A DNA stretch of 22,979 nucleotides from G020353115 sp964389685 (GTDB lineage Bacteria > Bacteroidota > Bacteroidia > Bacteroidales > VadinHA17): positions 1-22,979 of the forward strand of contig CAYMFM010000058.1 of assembly GCA_964389685.1 (NCBI GenBank), written 5' to 3'. The position numbers were made by a program, and so were the translations under genes. Within the stretch, counting starts at the first letter, position 1, and every line of letters begins with the position of its first letter. The notes under the pieces are model-generated. The model was not told the DNA's origin, ran no database searches, and saw only the letters and a list, made by a program, of their open reading frames with translations. Shown one piece after another: positions 1 to 8,308 of this stretch.

Positions 1-1216
1 CTGAGGAATTGACTGCACCGCAATTGGCTCCGATAAAGATATTGTTGCTACCGCTCTGATTGGTTCCACCGGCACCCCAGCCCATAAACAGGTTTCCCAA
101 TCCTGTAGTATTACTAGTACCACAATCTGTCCCAATAAAAATATTTCTATTCCCGGATGTATTACTAATACCTGCCTGATAACCAATAAAAATATTGTTA
201 TACCCATTAAGATTATTTTTCCCTGCCTGATATCCCAGGAAAGTATTGTAAGATCCCGTTGTTTTAATTCCTGTCTCATGACCGATGAAATAGTTATCTT
301 CTGCAAGATAAAACAGGCTCACCGGATCACCCTTCCCGGGAGCGAATCCACCAACAGCAAATCCACCTTTTGTTCCTTTGGTCCCTGATTGATCAAAATA
401 TACGCGTACACTATCAGGTGTAATTCTCAGGTATTCATTGGTTAATCCTTTGGTTGCCGGATTAAAACCACCCACAGCGAATCCACCCTTCGTTCCTTTA
501 CCGGTGTAATCATCTTCAACATAGATTCTTACGCCATCAGGATAAACAGCAAAAACAGTCTGTCCATCCGCTCTTTTTACATCAAAAAGTGCATCTTCAT
601 CGCTTCCGGACATGTTACCCATCACCTCCAGGCGACCATCCGGCTTCTCTGTTCCAACACCCACATTCCCTTCGTTGTAAAAAATGGTGTTCACACCAAG
701 GCTCCAGGGATTGGTATCGTCCAGATAATATGCCAGATCGATGTTGTTTACTCCATTGTCGATGGTCAGGATATCTCCCGACAGGTGAAGGTCCTGACTT
801 TCATTCCCCTGTTCGGCGAACAGGGCAAACGGTACGGACAGCAGCTCTGACGTGCCCATCGGGATAAAGGTGGCATCCACTTTTATCGCCACCTCCAGGT
901 AATGTGCTCCGGTGCTCCATTCGATATCGCTGAAGGAATCTGCGGATCCCGAGCCCTGCTGTGCTTCAGGATCACCGATCTTCAGGGTGAAGAGTCCGAA
1001 TTCATTCGTGGTTACTGTATGGATTTCCTCCCATACCAGCAAGCCGCCCTCGCTCCCGGTACGAATCCCGATCTTTACATCGATTGTCTGCGAAGTGAGC
1101 AATTCTTCACCGCTATCACGTGCTACCGCCTGGTAGTTAAAGCCCTGTGGTGCCTGGGAGAAAAGAATGATGAGTGATGAGTGAAGAGTGATGAGTAATA
1201 GTAGAAGTCGTTTCAT
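1..1216 (-). CDS. Surface fibre protein with NxFIGxxAG repeats, 3' end outside window (fibre 1)
   Basis: The reading frame is open from the ATG at 1216 to the left window edge, giving 405 visible residues. Residues 1-21 form a signal peptide (MKRLLLLL... ending FSQ). Residues 22 to about 140 are an N-terminal domain with the motifs GFNYQAVARD, TNEFGLFTL, DIEWSTGA and ELLSVPFALFAE. Then come an LHLSGDILTIDNG segment, an NVGVGTEKP segment and two KGTKGGFAVGGF modules. Six NxFIGxxAG repeats follow before the sequence runs out. The same layout occurs in the fibres at 2029-5949 and 6145-8121, so this is a paralogue in a tandem locus. Such proteins in Bacteroidota usually end in a chaperone or coiled-coil region, which cannot be seen here. 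It is probably exported and adhesive; that role is inferred. The signal-peptide codons are built from 7-bp repeats. No frameshift or stop was found in the visible part. Confidence 0.85.
   Translation of the reverse strand, partial: MKRLLLLLITLHSSLIILFSQAPQGFNYQAVARDSGEELLTSQTIDVKIGIRTGSEGGLLVWEEIHTVTTNEFGLFTLKIGDPEAQQGSGSADSFSDIEWSTGAHYLEVAIKVDATFIPMGTSELLSVPFALFAEQGNESQDLHLSGDILTIDNGVNNIDLAYYLDDTNPWSLGVNTIFYNEGNVGVGTEKPDGRLEVMGNMSGSDEDALFDVKRADGQTVFAVYPDGVRIYVEDDYTGKGTKGGFAVGGFNPATKGLTNEYLRITPDSVRVYFDQSGTKGTKGGFAVGGFAPGKGDPVSLFYLAEDNYFIGHETGIKTTGSYNTFLGYQAGKNNLNGYNNIFIGYQAGISNTSGNRNIFIGTDCGTSNTTGLGNLFMGWGAGGTNQSGSNNIFIGANCGAVNSS
1169..1196 (-). repeat. 7-bp tandem repeat inside the signal peptide of fibre 1
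   Basis: On the plus strand the units are GATGAGT, GATGAGT, GAAGAGT and GATGAGT; on the coding strand they read ACTCATC or ACTCTTC. The array begins exactly 20 nt after the first base of the start codon. Because 7 is not a multiple of 3, gain or loss of one unit would shift the reading frame. The same position is occupied by different heptamers in the other two fibre genes. Confidence 0.8.
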
Positions 1217-1281
1217 AACATTTGTTTTTACGGTTATTTCATTGTGTTTTTTATCGTGTAATCCTTTATAAAAATTGAGGA

Positions 1282-1293
1282 TATACAAGTTAC
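1282..1293 (-). promoter_or_regulatory. 12-bp motif shared upstream of fibre 1 and the 170-aa T9SS gene
   Basis: TATACAAGTTAC (GTAACTTGTATA on the coding strand) lies 65 bp upstream of the fibre 1 start. The identical 12-mer lies 49 bp upstream of the gene starting at 8821. It contains TAACTTG, close to a Bacteroidota -7 box (TAnnTTTG), so it could be a core promoter or a shared regulator site. No good -33 TTG was found at the right spacing. Confidence 0.35.
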
Positions 1294-1389
1294 CTATTTT
1301 TAAGAAATTAGGCGTCACTACATCAAATATTTTACTCATTTAAGGAGGTAATTGTTTCATTTATAGTGTAATATTCATGTACAGAATCC

Positions 1390-1434
1390 GGTCCATGGAA
1401 CGATTTCCCTGGATGGACTGATGCAGCTGGACCG
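1390..1434 (+). repeat. GGTCCA-box dispersed repeat, copy A
   Basis: This is a roughly 45-bp unit that begins GGTCCATGGAA, carries TTTCCCT in its middle and ends ATGCAGCTGGACCG. Its ends form the inverted pair CGGTCCA / TGGACCG. Other copies are at 12712 (+), 19767 (+) and 20130 (-). This copy is in the gap between the stop of the 171-aa T9SS gene and the start of fibre 1. Unlike the others it has no hairpins beside it. Confidence 0.65.
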
Positions 1435-1466
1435 CTTTTCAATCCTTACAATTCGTTCTAAAAACA

Positions 1467-1982
1467 TCAAAACTTCTGGATCTTGTATGTTTTCTGTACC
1501 CGTCGGTCGGGTGTAAAGATCCTGACCAGGTAAACCCCACGGGTGAGACCGGACAGATCGAAGGTTTCGATATCTCCCCGGGTCACATAGTATAGCTCAC
1601 GGATCATCTGTTTCCTGCCTGCAATATCCATGATCTCCACGTTCAGGTCGAGTGGTTCGGTCACATCGAACCGGATGTTGAGGAATTGGGATACCGGGTT
1701 GGGATAGGCGGTGATGGACCAGTCCAGCCCGGTTTCCTTTATTCCCACACCGATATCGTACGGTTGCTGAAACCCCTGAGTCAGGGTAAGCGTTGCAGCT
1801 TTCAGTGTTGTAACGGCAATCTCCCCGACCGTAGCCGACAGGGTATAGCCTCCGGCAGAGTAATAGCTACCGCCTGAAGAGACAACGGTAGGTGTTAGTT
1901 GCTGAGCAAATAATCCACAGGGTACCATTATCCCCAATACTATAACGAATAAGACTCTGTTAAATGTCATTTTATCAATCAT
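1467..1982 (-). CDS. Small secreted protein with T9SS type A sorting domain
   Basis: This is a 171-aa protein. A signal peptide covers residues 1-26 (hydrophobic core 9-25, ending LFAQ). The mature N-terminal part has the pattern LTPTVVSSGG, SAGGYTLSATVGEIAVTTL and LTLTQGFQQP (28-74). Residues 91-171 are a type A T9SS sorting domain: AYPNPV at the start, LNIRF, a DIAGRK strand, LTRGVYLVRI and a terminal KIQKF. Such domains direct export across the outer membrane through the Por machine and are removed during anchoring to A-LPS (family knowledge). After removal only about 65 residues would remain, so this is a very small cargo. It lies 46 bp downstream of the 1306-aa fibre and is probably co-transcribed with it. 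The paralogue at 8309-8821 stands beside another fibre gene. An ATG at residue 5 is an alternative start. The precise role is unknown. Confidence 0.88.
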   Translation of the reverse strand: MIDKMTFNRVLFVIVLGIMVPCGLFAQQLTPTVVSSGGSYYSAGGYTLSATVGEIAVTTLKAATLTLTQGFQQPYDIGVGIKETGLDWSITAYPNPVSQFLNIRFDVTEPLDLNVEIMDIAGRKQMIRELYYVTRGDIETFDLSGLTRGVYLVRIFTPDRRVQKTYKIQKF

Positions 1983-2028
1983 TTTAGTATTTTTCGTTAT
2001 TTAAAAACCCATATGTTACAAGTGGTGA

Positions 2029-5000
2029 TTACTCTTTATTCTTGTCAACTGCCGTTATCCCGATCATTTGTTTCAGGACTTTCAGTTCTGTTTTCAGGAC
2101 ATTTATATCCTCTTCCATGCTCATGGAGGAGATTTTGTTCTGTTTTACCAGTTCAAGCTCGTTTCTCAGATTGTCGATTTTCTTCTCCAGTTTCTCAGCC
2201 TTGTGATTTGCAGTGAACGATTCAAAGAAAACAGAAACGCATTTGTGTTTTCTTCCATCGATATGCTGATCAATTTCTGCCCAACGGACAGGTTCTGCAA
2301 CCCTGGCAATCACGTAGGCAATATCATATCCCCCATCATCTTTCATGGCATGCCCGGGAACGGTTGAAGAAATCAGGTAGTCTCCCTGTTGCAAGTCTTC
2401 GCCATTATCCACGACCCAAATATTTCCATTTCCTACAGCCATAATCATATGAGGGTTACTTAAGGTTGAAGGTTGACTAGGATTTTGAAGAGAAAGATAG
2501 GCTCCGAGGATGTTTGGATCATTTGCTCTATTGGTTTGGGTAACTCCATAAAGTATTTCACTTTTGACATTTCCTTCTAAGAAATGATTCACACCTGTCA
2601 TCGAAACCAGCATGCCCTTTTCAATCTCTTCATCCGTCCAGGCATAGTGTGATCCTGTAAAAGCGTTATATGAAACAATTCCGTAAGAAACGGAAATATC
2701 ACCCATGGTAGCGCCATCTCTTCTGAACCGTATAAGAATACCATCATCAGTAAATCGATTAACAACCATAACACCCTGTGTCCCACCGTTACCTCCTATA
2801 TTGAACTTACCCTTAGGAGATGTATCTCCGAAGTTAACATCACCGGTTACATCGAGAGTACTATTGAAAATGAGTTGATCATTAAGGAAATCTCCATAAA
2901 TCAGTGGTGCGGTTGTATGGATATTATCGATATAGAGTTTGTTGTCTCCTTCTTCATAATATCCGGCCCGGTATCCGATAAAGACATTTCCCGAACCCTG
3001 CCAGTTTCCATTTCCTGCATAGGCACCCACAAAAGTGTTTTGGTTTCCGCCTCCTGTATCCCAGTTTCCGTAACCTGCGTGATACCCGACAAATGTATTG
3101 TAATCGCCGCTATAATAGTCCCGTGCAGCATTCGATCCGAGAAATGTATTATAGGATCCGGTAACGTTCCGCAAACCGGTAACCGTTCCCATCATGACAT
3201 TATCCCTGCCGGCTGTTTTATATGCACTTACACGGTATCCCACGAAGGTATTCCAGCCTCCGTCTGTATTTTCTTGTCCCGTGGTATATCCGATAAAGAT
3301 ATTCCCGTCACCCGTTGTATTTTTCAAACCGGCACTGGATCCTAAAAATGTGTTGTAATACCCATTTGTACTTGCTTTCCCGGTCTTATATCCGATGTAC
3401 ACATTGTTATGGCCTGTGGTATTTGACAGTCCGGATTCAAAACCCATGAATGCATTGTAGTTTCCGCCAGTATTTCTGTATCCGGCATTATCGCCAAGGA
3501 ATACGTTGGATATCCCGCCAATATTTGAATACCCTGATGAATCTCCCAGAAAAACATTTGTACCTCCGTTGGTATTCGAATAACCTGAAAGATTGCCGAT
3601 AAATACGTTGGAACTGCCGCTCTCATTAGAGTATCCTGTTGAATTCCCGATGAAGGTATTCTTTTCACCGGTTGTATTGATCCTTCCGCTCAGAGTCCCG
3701 ATAAAAACATTATTGGATCCCGTAGCATAAGCACCATCATACGTGGTTGAGCCGGCAAGATATCCCATATAAACGTTGCTTATTCCGGATAGGTTATACC
3801 ATCCGGCCCGGTTACCGATAAACACGTTGCCCGTTGCATTGTTTCTCACACCGGCCTGATACCCGAGAAATACGTTTCCAGTCCCTGTCTGATTATCATA
3901 TCCCGCATAGTTCCCGATCATCACATTGTCGTTACCGGAGTTGTTATTGCGACCGGCATAATATCCCATAAAAATGTTGAATGCTCCTGTTCTGTTACTG
4001 TATCCCGTCCGGTAGCCAATAAAGGTATTGTAGGCACCCTGGTACCCGGTGGCTCCACCATAGGTATTGTTGAACCCGGCACTATCCCCGATAAAAATGT
4101 TGTAATTGGCATTGTTGTAATACCCGGCCTGATCTCCAATAATGACATTGCTTTTGCCTTTCACATTGCTGTATGCAGCCTGGTTGCCAAGGAAAACGTT
4201 GGATACACCGGTTTCATTACTATACCCGCTCTCAAACCCAAGAAATGCATTTGAGTTTCCAGCATCATTGGAATATCCACTACTATTTCCAATAAAGACA
4301 TTATCGTTTCCTGAATTATTGGAATACCCGGTATAATTTCCCATGAATGTATTCCTGGAACCGGAACGGTTATCATATCCCGATCTATATCCAAGCATGG
4401 TATTAAAATTTCCCTTCCTGTTGTTTATTCCAGCCCTGTATCCGATGAATGTATTATAGTTCCCCTCATCGCCTGTTACACCACCATTTGTATTCCAGTA
4501 TCCGGCCCAGTCACCAATAAAAATATTGAAATCACCTGTATTGTATCGGCCTGAATAATATCCAAGGAAAATGTTATTTCTTCCATCTGCATTATTCTGT
4601 CCACTACCTTCCCCAATAAGGATATTTATATTTCCATTATTATTCAGCCCGGCCTCTTTTCCGATGATCACGTTACTACTTCCAGATTCGTTATTTCTGC
4701 CTGCTTGATACCCGATAAACACATTTTCCTGTCCTTCTACATTTGCCATACCACTTTCAAAACCAAAGAATGTATTGAACAGGCCAGATGTTTTAATTCC
4801 GCTTTCATGGCCGATAAAATAGTTGTCTTTGGAGAGATGGAGTAGGCTGACAGCGGGACTTTTCGTTGCAGGATTAAATCCTCCAACTGCAAAGCCCCCT
4901 TTGGTTCCTTTTCCAGCTACTGTCTCGTCGATATAGACACGGACACTATCCGGAGTTACCCGGAGATATTCCTGCGTAAGCCCATTTTTCCCTGGAGAGA

Positions 5001-5949
5001 ATCCACCAATAGCAAAACCTCCCTTGGTTCCCTTGCCTGTTTCTTTTGTATTCACATAGATTCTTACACTATCCTCATAGACTGCAAAAACAGCCTGACC
5101 ATCCTTTCTTTTCACTTCAAAAAGTGGATCTACCGGATCTCCTGTCATATTACCCATTACTTCAAGATGGCTTCCGGGACTCTCCGTTCCAATGCCAACA
5201 TTCCCTTTGTTGAAGAAGATTGTTCCATTACCCAAACTCCATGGGTTGCTGTCATCCAAATATTTTGAAAGACTTACAGTAGTAGCATCATTGGTCAGAC
5301 CCAGGGTGTTACCATCCAGAGTAAGGCTTTGTAGCTCATTTGTCAGATCAGCATCAGCATCATCACCATAGAGTGACAGGTCGACCAATCCTGATCCGCC
5401 TTCGATGGATAGGACATCTCCTGACAGGTTTAATCCCTGGTTGTCCGTATTATCGAGATAATAGGAGAGGTCGATGTTATTCACTCCGTTATCGATAGTC
5501 AGGATGTCTCCTGACAGGTGAAGGTCCTGACTTTCATTCCCCTCTTCGGCGAACAGGGCAAACGGTACGGACAGCAGCTCTGACGTGCCCATCGGGATAA
5601 AATCAACATCGATCTTAACCGAAACTTCAAGGTAGTATGCCCCGGTGCTCCATTCGATATCACTGAAGGAATCTGAGGATCCCGAGCCGGCTGTGGCTTC
5701 CGGATCCCCGATCATCAGGGTAAACAACCCGAACTCATTGGTCGTTACCGTATGGGTCTCTTCCCATACGAGGGTACCGCTCTCGCTCCCGGCACGAATC
5801 CCGATCTTTACATCGATTGTCTGCGAAGCGAGCAACTCTCCCCCGTCATCCCGGGCTACAGCCTGGTAGTTAAAGCCTTGTGGTGCCTGAGCCACAAGAG
5901 TGAGCAGTGAACAGTGAACTGTGAACAGTAATAGTAGAAGTCGTTTCAT
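2029..5949 (-). CDS. Long surface fibre protein with about 36 NxFIGxxAG repeats (fibre 2)
   Basis: This is a 1306-aa secreted protein. It has a signal peptide at 1-21 and the shared N-terminal domain at about 22-140. Next come leucine-rich LSGDxLxI segments, an NVGIGTESPGSHLEVMG segment near 250, and two KGTKGGFAxGGF modules near 305-370. From about 373 to 990 it carries about 36 copies of an N-x-F-I-G-x-x-A/S-G motif, mostly 16-24 residues apart, a pattern that resembles the heads of trimeric autotransporter-type fibres. Residues about 1035-1220 form a distinct module with YAWTDEEIEKGMLV, ILYGVTQTN and GDYLISSTVPGHAM motifs. Residues about 1245-1300 are a leucine heptad coiled coil. The S74 motif SDxRLK is absent, unlike in fibre 3. 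It has no T9SS tail. It is probably an adhesive fibre; this is inferred from architecture. The start matches the paralogues and follows a good promoter. Confidence 0.88.
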   Translation of the reverse strand: MKRLLLLLFTVHCSLLTLVAQAPQGFNYQAVARDDGGELLASQTIDVKIGIRAGSESGTLVWEETHTVTTNEFGLFTLMIGDPEATAGSGSSDSFSDIEWSTGAYYLEVSVKIDVDFIPMGTSELLSVPFALFAEEGNESQDLHLSGDILTIDNGVNNIDLSYYLDNTDNQGLNLSGDVLSIEGGSGLVDLSLYGDDADADLTNELQSLTLDGNTLGLTNDATTVSLSKYLDDSNPWSLGNGTIFFNKGNVGIGTESPGSHLEVMGNMTGDPVDPLFEVKRKDGQAVFAVYEDSVRIYVNTKETGKGTKGGFAIGGFSPGKNGLTQEYLRVTPDSVRVYIDETVAGKGTKGGFAVGGFNPATKSPAVSLLHLSKDNYFIGHESGIKTSGLFNTFFGFESGMANVEGQENVFIGYQAGRNNESGSSNVIIGKEAGLNNNGNINILIGEGSGQNNADGRNNIFLGYYSGRYNTGDFNIFIGDWAGYWNTNGGVTGDEGNYNTFIGYRAGINNRKGNFNTMLGYRSGYDNRSGSRNTFMGNYTGYSNNSGNDNVFIGNSSGYSNDAGNSNAFLGFESGYSNETGVSNVFLGNQAAYSNVKGKSNVIIGDQAGYYNNANYNIFIGDSAGFNNTYGGATGYQGAYNTFIGYRTGYSNRTGAFNIFMGYYAGRNNNSGNDNVMIGNYAGYDNQTGTGNVFLGYQAGVRNNATGNVFIGNRAGWYNLSGISNVYMGYLAGSTTYDGAYATGSNNVFIGTLSGRINTTGEKNTFIGNSTGYSNESGSSNVFIGNLSGYSNTNGGTNVFLGDSSGYSNIGGISNVFLGDNAGYRNTGGNYNAFMGFESGLSNTTGHNNVYIGYKTGKASTNGYYNTFLGSSAGLKNTTGDGNIFIGYTTGQENTDGGWNTFVGYRVSAYKTAGRDNVMMGTVTGLRNVTGSYNTFLGSNAARDYYSGDYNTFVGYHAGYGNWDTGGGNQNTFVGAYAGNGNWQGSGNVFIGYRAGYYEEGDNKLYIDNIHTTAPLIYGDFLNDQLIFNSTLDVTGDVNFGDTSPKGKFNIGGNGGTQGVMVVNRFTDDGILIRFRRDGATMGDISVSYGIVSYNAFTGSHYAWTDEEIEKGMLVSMTGVNHFLEGNVKSEILYGVTQTNRANDPNILGAYLSLQNPSQPSTLSNPHMIMAVGNGNIWVVDNGEDLQQGDYLISSTVPGHAMKDDGGYDIAYVIARVAEPVRWAEIDQHIDGRKHKCVSVFFESFTANHKAEKLEKKIDNLRNELELVKQNKISSMSMEEDINVLKTELKVLKQMIGITAVDKNKE
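5895..5929 (-). repeat. 7-bp tandem repeat inside the signal peptide of fibre 2
   Basis: Five degenerate heptamers are present: plus-strand units CAAGAGT, GAGCAGT, GAACAGT, GAACTGT and GAACAGT. On the coding strand they read ACTGTTC, ACAGTTC, ACTGTTC, ACTGCTC and ACTCTTG. They start 20 nt after the start of the ATG, as in fibres 1 and 3, but the unit sequence differs from both. They encode the TVHCSLLTL part of the signal peptide. Confidence 0.8.
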
Positions 5950-6012
5950 GGCATTTGTTTTTTATTCTAATGGATTTATTTTTTTTACCTTAAGAAAAAA
6001 AAAGAGACGATC

Positions 6013-6044
6013 TAAATATATATTAAACTCCATTTTGAGCAAAA
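6013..6044 (-). promoter_or_regulatory. Predicted Bacteroidota-type promoter for fibre 2
   Basis: On the minus strand TTTTG (6040-6044) is followed by a 19-nt spacer and TATATTTA (6013-6020). This fits the Bacteroidota primary sigma consensus TTTG-N19-21-TAnnTTTG with one mismatch. The predicted start site lies about 55-60 nt before the ATG at 5949. Confidence 0.5.
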
Positions 6045-6097
6045 GGGTTGCATTTCCCCACTCATTTTCATGGAATAAAATGGACTGTTTATCAAAA

Positions 6098-6130
6098 GGG
6101 AAAAATCAATCTGCGGAAATGGATTTTCCC
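6098..6130 (-). terminator. Possible weak terminator after fibre 3
   Basis: Arms GGGAAAA (6098-6104) and TTTTCCC (6124-6130) form an inverted repeat 15 bp past the stop of the fibre 3 gene. On the minus strand a TTTTG run follows. The loop is 19 nt, so the hairpin is only moderately convincing. Confidence 0.3.
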
Positions 6131-6144
6131 GCTGTTTATATCTC

Positions 6145-8121
6145 TTATTTTTGTTTAAGCAATTCAACTTCGCGTTGCAGCTCTTCGATCATTTTTTGCT
6201 GCTCCTTAAGGGCTTCCAGAAGTACAACGGTCAGTTTAGAATAGCTGACCGATTTAAATCCATCCTGGTCTGTTTTAACCAATTCCGGTATTACTTTCTC
6301 CACTTCCTGGGCAATGAGACCAATCTGAGGTTCATCAGGATTTAACCTTCTGGTATTATCATCAACCCAGTTAAACGTTACTCCCTGGAGTCGTGAGATA
6401 TTAGATAGCGAATTTTGATACTTTTCAAAGTTGGTTTTTAATCTCCGATCTGAAATTTCAGTAATCGTTCCTCCTGTAATATTGGTCCCTGAAATATCGC
6501 CTGTTACATCCATATTCCCTGTAACATCCGTATTTGCAGAAATTTTCAGATACGGTGCAATATCGCTGAATTCTCCATAGATAAGCGGATCGCCTAAAAT
6601 ATTAGCATTATCAATATAAAGTTTCCCGGAACCTATTTCATCCTGTCCTGCGCCATACCCGATAAACACATTATTTTCACCAAGTTCATTATTCTCACCC
6701 GCATACGATCCGACAAATGTATTATTGTTCCCGGTATTATCAGATCCGGCTGACAAGCCGATGGATACATTTTCGGAACCGGAGATATTTGAATATCCAC
6801 TTCCTGGTCCAATAAAGGTATTATTATTACCATCCTTATTGGAATAACCGGCTTCCAAACCCATAAAAACATTATTTTCCCCAGTTATATTTTCTGTTCC
6901 GGTCACGGGTCCTATAAATACATTACCCCAACCTGAAGTGTTTGAATATCCCGTTTCCACACCAACGAATACATTAGCAGCTCCTTCTGTATTATGATAT
7001 CCGGCCCAATCACCCATCATTACATTCGCATAACCGTCCGTATTCGAGATCCCTGCTTCATCACCAATCATAATATTGGATGATCCGGTTGTGTTATCCC
7101 TTCCTGTATTGTTCCCTATAAAGACATTCCAGTTGCCCCCTAGGTTTTCCAGACCGGATTCATGTCCGATGAAAACATTACTGGATCCTTCTGTTGTATT
7201 CACACCTGCTTCATATCCGATAAAAGAATTATACAGCCCGGTAGTAATTGACCTTCCTGCCTGGTGTCCGATAAAATAATTGTCTTCGATAAGATGCATC
7301 AAACTTGATCCTGTTCCTTTTCCCGGACTAAATCCACCTATTGCGAAGCCGCCTTTTGTTCCTTTTGTTTCAGTAGTATCTATATACATCCGGATACTAT
7401 CAGGCGTAACATACAGAAAATCATTTGTCAATCCTTTCCCCGGAGAAAAACCTCCTACCGCAAAACCTCCCTTGGTTCCTTTCAGGGGTGAATCGTCTAC
7501 ATTGATCCGAACGCCACCCGGGTAGACTGCGAATACTGTCTCTCCATCTTTCCGTTTAACCTGGAAAAGCGGATCATCATCGGTTTCATCCCCATCCCCC
7601 TGAACCTCGAGCTTTCCTGCGGGTGAGGGTGTCCCCACACCAACATCAACGGTCGTGGTCACCACTTCCGCCCCGTCAATCCAGTAGGAACTGATGGATT
7701 CACCGGAAGCAGCTGCAAATTTTGCAAACATGGCATAGGGTACGGATAACATCTCCGATGTTCCCATGTCAATAAAATCAACATCCACCTTCATCTGAAC
7801 ATTCAGGAAATACTGGGTTGTTCCCCATTCGATATCGGAAAAACTGTCCAGGCTGCCGCCTCCGGTTGTTGTACCATCTCCGATCATCAGGGTAAACAAA
7901 CCAAAATCGTTGGTCGTAACAGCATGTGTCTCTTCCCAGACGAGCTCACCCTCAGCCGTTCCGGCATGAATACCAAACTTGATCTCAATGTTGGTCTGTT
8001 TCAGGGTTTCACCTGCTGAATTCCGGGAAACTCCCTGATAAGTTAGTTTTTCCGGTGCCTGAGAGAAGAGAGTGAGTAGTGAGCAGTGAGCAGTGAGTAG
8101 TAATAGTAGTAGTCGTCTCAT
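6145..8121 (-). CDS. Surface fibre protein with C-terminal S74 endosialidase-type chaperone (fibre 3)
   Basis: This is a 658-aa protein. The start is placed at the ATG at 8121, which gives MRRLLLLL as in the paralogues; the frame extends three codons upstream to a TTG at 8130. A signal peptide covers 1-21. The shared N-terminal domain, an LEVQGDGDE segment and two KGTKGGFAxGGF modules follow, then 13 NxFIGxxAG repeats. The C-terminus is an intramolecular chaperone of the Peptidase S74 family. It contains SDRRLKTNF, GVTFNW, IGLIAQEVEKVIPELV, SVSYSKL and a final coiled coil EQQKMIEELQREVELL. In endosialidase chaperones the Ser and Lys of SDxRLK form the self-cleavage dyad; here they are S557 and K562, both intact. 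The protein is therefore predicted to trimerise and then cleave just before S557. It sits between its T9SS-sorted neighbour (8309-8821) and fibre 2. Confidence 0.9.
   Translation of the reverse strand: MRRLLLLLLTAHCSLLTLFSQAPEKLTYQGVSRNSAGETLKQTNIEIKFGIHAGTAEGELVWEETHAVTTNDFGLFTLMIGDGTTTGGGSLDSFSDIEWGTTQYFLNVQMKVDVDFIDMGTSEMLSVPYAMFAKFAAASGESISSYWIDGAEVVTTTVDVGVGTPSPAGKLEVQGDGDETDDDPLFQVKRKDGETVFAVYPGGVRINVDDSPLKGTKGGFAVGGFSPGKGLTNDFLYVTPDSIRMYIDTTETKGTKGGFAIGGFSPGKGTGSSLMHLIEDNYFIGHQAGRSITTGLYNSFIGYEAGVNTTEGSSNVFIGHESGLENLGGNWNVFIGNNTGRDNTTGSSNIMIGDEAGISNTDGYANVMMGDWAGYHNTEGAANVFVGVETGYSNTSGWGNVFIGPVTGTENITGENNVFMGLEAGYSNKDGNNNTFIGPGSGYSNISGSENVSIGLSAGSDNTGNNNTFVGSYAGENNELGENNVFIGYGAGQDEIGSGKLYIDNANILGDPLIYGEFSDIAPYLKISANTDVTGNMDVTGDISGTNITGGTITEISDRRLKTNFEKYQNSLSNISRLQGVTFNWVDDNTRRLNPDEPQIGLIAQEVEKVIPELVKTDQDGFKSVSYSKLTVVLLEALKEQQKMIEELQREVELLKQK
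8074..8101 (-). repeat. 7-bp tandem repeat inside the signal peptide of fibre 3
   Basis: Plus-strand units are GAGTAGT, GAGCAGT, GAGCAGT and GAGTAGT; coding-strand units are ACTACTC and ACTGCTC. The array starts 20 nt after the start of the ATG at 8121, the same place as in fibres 1 and 2, and encodes LLTAHCSLLT. It is the most regular of the three arrays. Confidence 0.85.
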
Positions 8122-8308
8122 GGTAAACAATTTTTGGTTGTTGTATACTTTTATGTTTCGTTAATAGAATAGTTACAGATCTTTAATTCGTTTAGAGTTG
8201 TATAATATTCTGCTATGAGGGTGTTATTGTTTGGAATTCAGGCGTGAAGATAAAATCCTTTGAATCTGCTTGCAAAAATCAATACATTTATTCAGGGTAA
8301 TACCAGGA

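Noticed and set aside
1..1216. Fibre 1 as a broken gene
   Set aside because: Codon-by-codon reading shows an open frame from the ATG to the window edge; it is cut by the window, not by a stop or frameshift.
2029..2900. Peptidase S74 domain at the C-terminus of fibre 2
   Set aside because: The SDxRLK dyad and IGLIAQEVEKV motif are missing; the module is different from that of fibre 3.
2960..4850. Regularly spaced DNA repeats that could be mistaken for a CRISPR array or minisatellite
   Set aside because: They are the coding repeats of NxFIGxxAG in fibre 2; the frame is open throughout, the repeats are degenerate and the spacers are not unique sequences.
8122..8130. Three extra N-terminal codons of fibre 3
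   Set aside because: They start at TTG; the ATG at 8121 aligns with the starts of the other two fibres.
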